In this document: piece after piece, positions 1 through 6,029 of the stretch | How positions within the stretch are numbered: the stretch's first letter is position 1 | Layout: every line of letters begins with the position of its first letter | Program-made: the position numbers and the translations under genes | The notes under the pieces: generated by a model | The model's input: only the letters and a program-made list of their open reading frames with translations | Databases searched by the model: none | Told to the model about the DNA's origin: nothing | NCBI GenBank assembly: GCA_903911455.1 | Contig: CAIWDQ010000305.1 | Coordinates: 1-16,336 of the forward strand | Length of the DNA stretch: 16,336 nucleotides | DNA from: an uncultured bacterium | Lineage (GTDB): Bacteria; Bacteroidota; Bacteroidia; Bacteroidales; JACABE01 | Reading direction: 5' to 3'

Positions 1-83
1 AAAGTTAAATGTCAACTATGAAACTTGTTTTGCAACATAGAAGGCACTCCAAGTACTCAAGGCAATCTAAGTACTTCTTGCTC

Positions 84-695
84 CTAGGTAACCATCATTA
101 TGATAGGGTCACTCTTAGCTCCTCGTCCATCAGTGTAAACTACACTGTAAGTAAAGATATATTCTTTACCGGGGGTTAAACCATTGACTGTACATATAGT
201 TTTTCCGGCATTTTCGTCGGTAAAAACTTCTCTTTGACCATCTTCATTGATTGAGTAAGTTAAAACATAACCATGATTATTTACATCTCTAGGCCATTCA
301 GATACAATTTGACCTGAGAAAGCACCCTGTTTAACTGAAAATAGGGTTGGTCCACTATTAGGATTTGGAACATAAACACTAAATCCGGTTAAAGCATATT
401 TAGCACCATCACCCTGGTACTCCATCTCAGTAAAATTTGCCATTTGCCGAAGCATGTTATTCACAACGTGCCATGCACTATCTCTAAGAGCAATTCTACC
501 TAATCCCGGACTCATAGCCGATACACCCTTCGTTTGCAAATCTAAAACCGCTGCATCAAATGCAATTTTGGTGATTGGTGGTACTAATACAAAAATACAC
601 ACAAAGAAAAATGATGACATGTGCATGCCAAAATGAACTATATTTTGCCAGTTCATTTCCGAAAAATCAAATCTAATTTTTGAATTGTTTTTCAT
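84..695 (-). CDS. Small membrane-anchored protein with C-terminal fibronectin type III-like domain
   Basis: The protein has 203 residues and starts at ATG 693-695. A hydrophobic stretch at about residues 24-42 (SSFFFVCIFVLVPPITKI) could be a membrane anchor or uncleaved signal. Residues 43-100 look helical (AAVLDLQTKGVSAM, then RDSAWHVVNNMLRQMANF). From about residue 105 the sequence fits a fibronectin type III fold, with the typical late motif GLTPGKEYIFTYSVVYTDGRG. The layout of a helical N-terminal part plus one Fn3 domain resembles small, functionally uncharacterised Bacteroidota proteins; this is from memory of the family. No partner gene is adjacent, no clear TAnnTTTG promoter is visible upstream, and no function can be assigned. 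That it is a real gene is fairly sure; the Fn3 call is moderately sure. Confidence 0.75.
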   Translation of the reverse strand: MKNNSKIRFDFSEMNWQNIVHFGMHMSSFFFVCIFVLVPPITKIAFDAAVLDLQTKGVSAMSPGLGRIALRDSAWHVVNNMLRQMANFTEMEYQGDGAKYALTGFSVYVPNPNSGPTLFSVKQGAFSGQIVSEWPRDVNNHGYVLTYSINEDGQREVFTDENAGKTICTVNGLTPGKEYIFTYSVVYTDGRGAKSDPIIMMVT

Positions 696-1003
696 ACAAT
701 TAAATATTATTTATTACTAATTTATTAAATAAAGGGGATATTTTATCAGTACAGATATCCATACTAATTAAAATAATTTGGAACGCACCAATACTGATGC
801 TTTAGTTTAAATAATATTATAAAAATGAGAAAACCGATTTTGTGTTTGATAAAATTGATGAAATAAATATTAAAGTGAATGCCTTTAACATTATAAATGA
901 TAAAACTTATTTTAGATAATGGCTTAAATAAATTGATGATACCTATTGGTAATAGACATGTAATAAGAACTATTATCGAATAGATTGATGTAAAAAGGCG
1001 GTG
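696..1003. other. AT-rich intergenic stretch with no supported gene
   Basis: Very AT-rich. A minus-strand reading frame runs through it and on across the 21-bp repeat (764-1354), but its product is hydrophobic and low-complexity with no recognisable motif. The plus strand in the antisense-aligned frame (around 820-920) gives a protein-like stretch but is broken by several stops. I see no RNA gene or promoter that I can support. Confidence 0.5.
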
Positions 1004-1234
1004 GAGACTTCTACTGATGAAGTTGAGACTTCCATTAACGAAGTTGAGACCTCGACTGATGAAGTCGAGACTTCGACTACCATAGTCGAGACTTCCAATG
1101 ACTCTTCCGAGACTTCCACTGTCATCGTCGAGACCTCGGAAGACTCTTCCGAGACTTCCACTGCCATCGTCGAAACCTCGAAAGACTCTTCCGAGACCTC
1201 CAATGCCATTGTCGAGACCTCGACTACCATTTTT
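1004..1234. repeat. Tandem repeat, 11 units of 21 bp, with 42-bp higher-order alternation
   Basis: Eleven units start at 1004, 1025, 1046, 1067, 1088, 1109, 1130, 1151, 1172, 1193 and 1214. Each begins GAGAC(T/C)TC (one has GAAAC). Units 5-10 alternate between an ending GACTCTTCC and an ending CATCGTC or CATTGTC, giving a 42-bp higher-order period. Many junctions are dyads, such as GTCGAG-AC-CTCGAC. The unit length is a multiple of three and has no stops, so three frames stay open. The plus frame reads ETSTDEV-type heptads from GTG 1001 to a stop at 1262-1264; one minus frame reads VEVSTM-type heptads. The repeat is much richer in G+C than its flanks. I treat it as a minisatellite, since neither product has flanking domains or a convincing start. 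Confidence 0.85.
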
Positions 1235-1579
1235 GAAATCAATCCTTATATAAATGAATTTTGATTGGATAGTAAGCTTAGCAATAATGCCACAGAAGAT
1301 TAGTCCTATGTTATGATGAAATCTATTTTCAACGATAACCGGTGTTTTAAACATTATTTTTTATTATGTAGTAATCAAAATGCCATCTAAAAATACTTTT
1401 GTTAGAAATAAGAGTCAAAGGTACTACAGGACTGTCCGAAAACCTAGACTTATTTTTTTAATTAACAACTTTTATGATTTGACATACAGGGCATTTTACA
1501 GCGAGTGGTAGTCTTTAGATGATTAACTGATTTCATAAAATTATTTATTTTAAGATATGCATCATTTATTTAGAAGAAA
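1235..1579. other. Intergenic stretch with no supported gene
   Basis: AT-rich DNA. The longest thing of note is a 43-codon plus-strand frame, 1380-1511, rich in Arg, Tyr and Lys near its start, with no recognised family. The string GGACTGTCCGAAAA (1428-1441) resembles the ends of some insertion sequences, but no partner end or transposase was found. The last 28 bases (1552-1579) match the far end of the palindromic array at 2686-2713. Confidence 0.4.
1552..1579. repeat. Left flanking direct repeat of the palindromic array
   Basis: This stretch (AGATATGCATCATTTATTT and onward) matches 2686-2713 (AGATATTCTTCATTTATTT and onward) with a few differences, in the same orientation. The pair brackets the three-copy array at exactly the unit boundaries, while the internal unit tails (1783-1810 and 2014-2041) are less similar. 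Confidence 0.55.
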
Positions 1580-1810
1580 GGTTTAATTTTACAGAATTAT
1601 TAAATAGAAATGTATTCATAATTAGGCACGACATTTATGTCGTGTGTAAATATACCGTAATGGAATCGGGCTTTAACCCAAATCAATTTAAGAATAGTTT
1701 GGGCTAAAGCCCCATTTCGTCACCACATCTTCCAACGCCATAAATGACGTTGCTAATTATTAAAACAAAAATATCAAACCATAATATAATTCTCAATATT
1801 ATAAATAAAA
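1580..1810. repeat. Palindromic REP-like element, copy 1 (transposase-less)
   Basis: The 126-bp core holds four palindromes, each with a 2-base centre: P1 CACGACATTTATGTCGTG (1627-1644), P2 GGGCTTTAACCC (1668-1679, one imperfect pair), P3 GGGCTAAAGCCC (1701-1712) and P4 at 1733-1752 (one imperfect pair). P1 is close to the reverse complement of P4, and P2 to that of P3, so the element is also one large inverted repeat. The loop between P2 and P3 is 21 bases. The repeat starts 231 bp before the next copy. It reads as a non-autonomous derivative of the transposase-bearing copy 3. Confidence 0.85.
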
Positions 1811-2041
1811 GGATTACTTTTACAGAATTAAAAAATAGAAATGTATTCATGATTAGGCACGACATTTATGTCGTGTATAAATAAACCGTAATGAAATCGG
1901 GCTTTAGCCCACAACAATATAAGAATAGTTTGGGCTAAAGCCCCATTTGGTCACCACATCTTCCAACGCCATAAATGGCGTTGCTAGTTATAAAATCAAA
2001 ATAAATAAATCAAAATTTAAATCTCAATAATATTAATAAAA
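1811..2041. repeat. Palindromic REP-like element, copy 2 (transposase-less, best conserved)
   Basis: All four palindromes are perfect: P1 at 1858-1875, P2 GGGCTTTAGCCC at 1899-1910, P3 GGGCTAAAGCCC at 1932-1943, and P4 CAACGCCATAAATGGCGTTG at 1964-1983. Spacers are 23, 21 and 20 bases. About 45 bases upstream of P1 (from 1811) and some 15 downstream of P4 are shared with the other copies. P1 lies exactly 231 bp after P1 of copy 1 and 231 bp before P1 of copy 3. Confidence 0.88.
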
Positions 2042-2713
2042 GAACTACTTTTACAGAATTAAAAAGTGAAATTGTATTCATAAATAGGCACGACATTTAT
2101 GTCGTGTATAAATGTACCGTTTAGAAATCGGGCTTCAGCCCACAACAATATAAGAATGTCATATATAAAAGTTTATGTCCATTACTTATGGTCAACAAAA
2201 AACAGATATCCTTTCTTAAATAATGATATAAGAGTGGATGTTTTTAAGCATATTCGTGAAAATGCTCGAGATAAAAACATTTATGTTGACTTTATTAATG
2301 GATGTTCAGATCATATTCATTGTTTGGTTTCCTTAAATGATGATTTAAGCATCGGAAAAATTGCTAATTTGTTAAAAGGTGAGTCATCTTATTGGATAAA
2401 TAAGAATAAATTAAGCAAAACTAAATTTGAATGGTAGGATGAATACCTGGCTGTGGGTGTTGGTGATGAAAAAATTGATGTTGTTAGGAAATATATCGCC
2501 GATCAGGAAGAACATCACAAAAAGATGACATCATTGCAAGAGTATGAGAAGTTTATTAAAAGATATGGTTTTAATATTTTAAAATAATTTACTTGATAAG
2601 TTTGGGCTAAAGCCCAAATTCCTTACTACATCTTCCAACGCCCTAAAGGACGTTGCTAATTATAAAATCAAAAACAATATATTTTTAGATATTCTTCATT
2701 TATTTGAAAGAAA
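2042..2713 (+). mobile_element. Palindromic element copy 3, carrying an IS200-like/RAYT transposase
   Basis: The same four palindromes are present: P1 2089-2106, P2 GGGCTTCAGCCC 2130-2141, P3 2604-2615 and P4 2636-2655. P2 and P3 are separated by 462 bases instead of 21; the extra 441 bases hold the transposase gene. The shared left loop sequence runs up to the first two bases of the transposase ATG, and the shared right part resumes as AGTTT just before P3. Copies 1 and 2 therefore look like internal deletions of this form. IS200-type HUH transposases and RAYTs recognise imperfect palindromes as single-stranded hairpins, so P1-P4 are the likely recognition sites (inference from the family). 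Confidence 0.8.
2156..2587 (+). pseudogene. IS200-like HUH transposase (RAYT type), interrupted by an amber codon
   Basis: From ATG 2156 the frame reads MSYIKVYVHYLWSTKNRYPF, typical of Y1/IS200-like (TnpA_REP) transposases. The HUH pair is in SDHIHCLV (His53, His55). After FEW the reading frame meets TAG at 2435-2437, then continues in the same frame to TAA at 2585-2587 with DEYLAVGVGDEKIDVVRKYI and QEEHHKK; Tyr113 is the expected catalytic tyrosine. Relatives normally have Gln at the stop position (FEWQDEY), so one C-to-T change (CAG to TAG) explains it. The full frame is 143 codons including the TAG, close to family length, so there is no other visible damage. An earlier in-frame ATG at 2099 lies inside palindrome P1 and is less likely to be the start. 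The translated part has the HUH motif but lacks the tyrosine, so it should be inactive unless the stop is read through. Confidence 0.85.
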
Positions 2714-2738
2714 TCTATTAAAATTCAAACACCAATTT

Positions 2739-3527
2739 CTATTTCCCAATCTCAATCTCACCCTTAAAAACAAAGGTTGCAGGACCGGTAAGCCAGATAT
2801 CTCTATAAGCATCTTCGGTTTTGGTAAAATTAACTTTTAATTCGCCACCCAAAGTCTTAATTTTAACTTCATTGATGTCTTTATTAAGAGCATAAGCTAT
2901 TGCAGATGCAGTAACACCTGTACCACAAGCTAAAGTTTCGTCCTCAACACCTCTTTCGTAGGTCCTTACAAAGATACGATCTTCTTTTATCTCAACAAAA
3001 TTGACATTAACACCATTTTCGGATATCTCTTTGTCAAATCTTATAGCTTTCCCTTCATTAAAAACATCAATAGCACTCACTTTATCAACAAACTTAATAT
3101 AATGAGGCGAACCTGTATTGATAATATAATCCTCATTATAAAACTTAACAGAACAAACGTCAACCATCTTCAACCTAAGCTGCATCACATCCTTATCATC
3201 AGCAAGTATCTCAGCCTGATGCTCTCCATCAATGGCAATAAAGCTAGTTTTAGTATTAATAATGCCTAAATGAGAGGCAAAAGCAGTGATACATCTGCCG
3301 CCATTACCACACATAGTGCTCTCTTTGCCATCCGAATTGTAATACTTCATCTCAAAATCAAAGTCATTACTATTATTAAGAAACATTAAGCCATCAGCAC
3401 CTATCCCCATGTGACGATCGCAGAGGAACTTAACGGTATCATCGCTTAATTTATAAGATGTACTTCGGTTATCAATCAACACAAAATCGTTGCCCGCACC
3501 ATGGTATTTACTAAACTCAATTTTCAT
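2739..3527 (-). CDS. dapF: Diaminopimelate epimerase
   Basis: Interconverts LL- and meso-diaminopimelate in the cytoplasm, the penultimate step of lysine synthesis and the source of meso-DAP for peptidoglycan (EC 5.1.1.7). The 262 residues match usual length. The N terminus KYHGAGNDFVLIDN is characteristic. The two catalytic cysteines are visible: Cys73 in TMCGNGGRC and Cys201 in ETLACGTGVTASA. The ATG at 3525-3527 directly follows the TAA of the upstream gene with no spacing, so the two are almost certainly cotranscribed and perhaps translationally coupled. It ends facing the palindromic array, which begins some 25 bases beyond its stop. No clear terminator is seen between them, though the palindromes could serve as one. 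Confidence 0.97.
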   Translation of the reverse strand: MKIEFSKYHGAGNDFVLIDNRSTSYKLSDDTVKFLCDRHMGIGADGLMFLNNSNDFDFEMKYYNSDGKESTMCGNGGRCITAFASHLGIINTKTSFIAIDGEHQAEILADDKDVMQLRLKMVDVCSVKFYNEDYIINTGSPHYIKFVDKVSAIDVFNEGKAIRFDKEISENGVNVNFVEIKEDRIFVRTYERGVEDETLACGTGVTASAIAYALNKDINEVKIKTLGGELKVNFTKTEDAYRDIWLTGPATFVFKGEIEIGK

Positions 3528-4223
3528 TTAATTTTTATTAAGTTTAACAGGCTTTTTTACAGATAGAAGTTGCTTAAAGTCATCAGACTTGTCAATTTTG
3601 TAGTAATTATTTAGGTAAGTAAGAAAAAGACTGCCGTTTCTATACTCAAAAGTAGCGAAATCGTACTGATAAACACCAAACAACACCAGTTTATTGTTGA
3701 TATATTTATAACCTTTATAATTAACAGGAGATTTCCAGAACTCAACATGAATAGTATTAATTGGAAGATGTTTAGTACTCTTATCATCAATCAACAAAGA
3801 GTCAAGCATCGCATCATGCTTAGCATTATTATCAGTAACACCTTCAACTTTAAAGTTCTTGGTAAAGATAAGCTCATCTTTAACTACCACTATATCATCA
3901 TCATGGTGGTGATACAGAGTTGTATCACTATTGTGAATGTTAGTATTAGTGATATTACCAATAGAATCTTTGATAATGGAATCCTGCTTAGAAGTAGTCC
4001 CCTTTTTAATAACACTATTGTAAGTAACAGTCTTAGAATTAGTATTTACAGAGCTACTATCTACAGTTATATCATTTACTTTCTGAGGAAAATCTTTCTT
4101 CCCCGAAAAACTAAACCAGATCTTAAGATCATAGTTCTGTATCCACCAGATAGCCCCTCCGCCGATCACTATCCCAACCAGCAGACCTACGACAAGATAT
4201 ATGTATTTTATTTTAGAATTCAT
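3528..4223 (-). CDS. Membrane-anchored protein of unknown function upstream of dapF
   Basis: The protein has 231 residues. One membrane segment sits near the N terminus (about residues 8-30, YLVVGLLVGIVIGGGAIWWI), followed by a low-complexity Ser/Thr/Asn/Lys-rich linker (about 45-110) that contains an acidic-histidine cluster, HHHDDD. The C-terminal part from about residue 155 (FWKSPVNYKGYKYINNKLVL, then a Tyr/Phe-rich stretch) looks like a small folded domain. I cannot name the family. The likely topology is an N-terminal anchor with the C-terminal domain in the periplasm. It is the first gene of a two-gene unit with dapF. The promoter is probably in the 243-bp divergent region shared with degP. 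Confidence 0.8.
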   Translation of the reverse strand: MNSKIKYIYLVVGLLVGIVIGGGAIWWIQNYDLKIWFSFSGKKDFPQKVNDITVDSSSVNTNSKTVTYNSVIKKGTTSKQDSIIKDSIGNITNTNIHNSDTTLYHHHDDDIVVVKDELIFTKNFKVEGVTDNNAKHDAMLDSLLIDDKSTKHLPINTIHVEFWKSPVNYKGYKYINNKLVLFGVYQYDFATFEYRNGSLFLTYLNNYYKIDKSDDFKQLLSVKKPVKLNKN

Positions 4224-4252
4224 GTAATAATTAACGTTTCAATAAATCTTTG

Positions 4253-4260
4253 CAAAATTA
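4253..4260 (-). promoter_or_regulatory. Candidate -7 promoter element for the dapF operon
   Basis: On the minus strand this reads TAATTTTG (followed by C), matching the Bacteroidota -7 consensus TAnnTTTG. It lies about 30 bases upstream of the ATG at 4223, giving a short leader. No good TTTG is found at the -33 distance, so the promoter is only moderately supported. Confidence 0.45.
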
Positions 4261-4304
4261 TATAAATTATTGCATTAAATAAGCTTTTTACATTAACAAA
4301 AATT

Positions 4305-4341
4305 AACGAAGCCCTTATAATAGAAAAAACATTACTTCGTT
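4305..4341. promoter_or_regulatory. Inverted repeat in the dapF operon/degP divergent region
   Basis: AACGAAG (4305-4311) and CTTCGTT (4335-4341) are exact reverse complements separated by 23 bases. The pair lies between two divergent genes, so an operator or a weak hairpin are both possible. Nothing further can be said. Confidence 0.3.
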
Positions 4342-4373
4342 TAAAGATTACAACAATGAAAATTAATTAAAAT

Positions 4374-4416
4374 GTAAACCTTTTTATACAAACAATCGTT
4401 AAAAAGAGAAGTTTAC
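4374..4416 (+). promoter_or_regulatory. Hairpin or promoter-like structure upstream of degP
   Basis: GTAAAC (4374-4379) plus CTTTTTA (4380-4386) pair with TAAAAAG (4400-4406) plus GTTTAC (4411-4416), leaving a 4-base bulge AGAA and a 13-base loop. The same bases can also be read as an ECF-type promoter: AAC at 4377-4379, 17 bases, then CGTTA from 4397. No TTTG/TAnnTTTG pair is seen in front of degP, so one of these probably serves expression. An ECF-type signal would suit an envelope-stress protease, but this is inference. Confidence 0.35.
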
Positions 4417-4466
4417 AAATCATAAATAATAATCAATTAACTAAACTAATAAATAATATTAAAGAA

Positions 4467-5915
4467 ATGAAAAAGTATTTTTTAACATTATTCATTACTG
4501 CCATGGCTGGCGGACTTGTTGCTTTGGCAGCTTACAAAGCAATTGAAAAGAAGTATATTCTATCAACTAAAAGTGATTATGAAATGCCCGTAAGATTCAC
4601 AGGAAGTGGTGCACCTGGCCCCGGTACTGACTGCGACTTCGTTCAGGCAGCCGAAATGACGGTTCATACTGTGGTAAACATCCACACTGAGTTCACAAGA
4701 AAGACCGCTACTTATGATGATTTCTTTGGCTTATTTGGAAACCCATTCGGAGTTCCTAATCAACAAACCATAACTGCATCAGGCTCGGGTGTTATCATAA
4801 ATGAAGATGGTTATATTGTTACAAATAATCACGTAGTTCAGGATGCTGATAAGATAGTTGTAACTTTGAATAATAAAAGAGAATTTGAAGCAAAGATAAT
4901 TGGCACAGACCCCTCAACAGATCTTGCATTAATAAAGATAGATGCTAAAGGGCTTCCTATTGTTAAGTATGGAAACTCTGATAATGTAAAAGTTGGTGAA
5001 TGGGTGCTTGCAGTTGGTAATCCATTTAATCTTACCTCAACTGTTACTGCTGGTATCGTAAGTGCTAAAGCAAGAAACATAAATATATTAGGTAAAAATA
5101 GTAACGAAACACCTATTGAGTCTTTTATCCAGACTGATGCTGCCGTTAATCCGGGTAATAGTGGAGGTGCTTTAGTAAATACAAAAGGAGAACTGGTTGG
5201 TATTAATGCAGCTATTGCATCAAGTACAGGTACATTTACAGGATATTCGTTTGCAATACCTGTTAATATTGTTCGCAAAGTAGTTGATGACCTTAAAAGC
5301 TACGGTATCGTTCAGCGAGCTTATCTTGGTGTATCTATTGCTGAGATAGATGAGAAATTAGCTGAGAATAAAAAACTAAATGGGATGAAAGGTGTTTATA
5401 TAGGAGCTGTTACTGAGAATGGATCTGCTATTAAAGCCGGTTTAAAAGAAGGAGACATCATTCTTGCTGTTAATGGGAAGAACATCAATAGTAATTCCGA
5501 ACTCTTAGAAGCTATTGGGCAGTATCATCCCGGCGATAAAGTGATGATAAATATCTTGAGAGATGACAAACCTATGGATGTTGAGGTTCTTTTACAGAAT
5601 CAATTTGGTAAATCTGAGTTAATAAAGAAAGAAGAAAGACATGAGCTAATTATCATGGGAGCTACCTTTGAGGCATTAACTAATGATAACTTAAGGAAAT
5701 ATGGTTTAAATAATGGAGTTATGATAACTAAATTAGGTAAATCTGTATTTTCTAATGTTGGTATAAAAGAGACTTTTATAATTACAGGAATTGATAAGAA
5801 TGTTGTAAGAAATAACAACGATATTAAAGTTTATTTAAATAAAAAAGGAAAAACTTTTATTACAGGAACATACCCTGGAGACTGGAGAACGTTCTATTAC
5901 GTTATTTATTTATAA
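4467..5915 (+). CDS. degP: Periplasmic serine protease of the HtrA/DegP family
   Basis: Degrades, and may chaperone, misfolded envelope proteins. The 482 residues match family length. An N-terminal signal/anchor occupies residues 1-24 (KKYFLTLFITAMAGGLVALA). The trypsin-like domain carries the catalytic triad His122 (TNNHVV), Asp152 (PSTDLALIKI) and Ser232 (NPGNSGGAL). A first PDZ domain spans about 285-378 (AYLGVSI, then GSAIKAGLKEGDIILAVNGK). A second, more divergent PDZ-like region spans about 393-482 and ends TYPGDWRTFYYVIYL, a tail form I recall from Bacteroidota relatives. The start at ATG 4467 puts the hydrophobic segment at the very N terminus; AAAGAA just before it is a weak ribosome site. 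The rpoD promoter begins within 20 bases of its stop. Confidence 0.95.
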   Translation: MKKYFLTLFITAMAGGLVALAAYKAIEKKYILSTKSDYEMPVRFTGSGAPGPGTDCDFVQAAEMTVHTVVNIHTEFTRKTATYDDFFGLFGNPFGVPNQQTITASGSGVIINEDGYIVTNNHVVQDADKIVVTLNNKREFEAKIIGTDPSTDLALIKIDAKGLPIVKYGNSDNVKVGEWVLAVGNPFNLTSTVTAGIVSAKARNINILGKNSNETPIESFIQTDAAVNPGNSGGALVNTKGELVGINAAIASSTGTFTGYSFAIPVNIVRKVVDDLKSYGIVQRAYLGVSIAEIDEKLAENKKLNGMKGVYIGAVTENGSAIKAGLKEGDIILAVNGKNINSNSELLEAIGQYHPGDKVMINILRDDKPMDVEVLLQNQFGKSELIKKEERHELIIMGATFEALTNDNLRKYGLNNGVMITKLGKSVFSNVGIKETFIITGIDKNVVRNNNDIKVYLNKKGKTFITGTYPGDWRTFYYVIYL

Positions 5916-5924
5916 AATATACTT

Positions 5925-5970
5925 GGAGTACATTTTGATATGACGAAAATTAGTTATACTTTTGTACTCC
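5925..5970. promoter_or_regulatory. Inverted repeat bracketing the rpoD promoter
   Basis: GGAGTACA (5925-5932) and TGTACTCC (5963-5970) are exact 8-base reverse complements, 30 bases apart. The left arm sits immediately upstream of the -33 element and the right arm overlaps the end of the -7 element. It could be an operator for rpoD, or a long-loop terminator of degP (the right arm is followed by TATTTT). Confidence 0.45.
5934..5964 (+). promoter_or_regulatory. Bacteroidota-type promoter for rpoD
   Basis: TTTG (5934-5937), a 19-base spacer and TACTTTTG (5957-5964) match the -33/-7 consensus TTTG and TAnnTTTG recognised by the primary sigma factor of this phylum. Transcription would start near 5971, about 60 bases before the rpoD ATG. 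The extended sequence ATTTTGATATGAC is nearly repeated at the pyrG promoter. Confidence 0.75.
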
Positions 5971-6029
5971 TATTTTACATAAAATAATAAGTTGTATAAT
6001 AGCTTATTACTTTTAATAATAAATCATTT

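Noticed and set aside
790..1000. Possible decayed coding sequence on the plus strand (protein-like stretch around 820-920)
   Set aside because: Several stops lie in the frame and no family is recognisable, so a pseudogene call cannot be supported.
1001..1264. Plus-strand frame encoding ETSTDEV-like heptads from a GTG start
   Set aside because: It is open because of the 21-bp unit. The AAAAAGG before the GTG is only a few bases away and no domain flanks the repeat. Kept as a repeat and as a finding.
764..1354. A 196-codon minus-strand frame spanning the 21-bp repeat
   Set aside because: Much of its length is the repeat, which is open in three frames by construction. The rest is low-complexity and hydrophobic with no motif or ribosome site, so it was not called as a gene.
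1627..1983. Palindromic array considered as a CRISPR array
   Set aside because: The period is 231 bp, the spacers are themselves repeated, and no cas genes are present.
1004..2041. The number 231 bp appears twice: length of the 11 x 21-bp repeat and period of the palindromic array
   Set aside because: The two repeats share no sequence, so the equality is most likely chance.
5600..5818. Minus-strand frames within degP, rpoD and pyrG
   Set aside because: They are antisense shadows of well-supported genes, with no motifs or promoters of their own.
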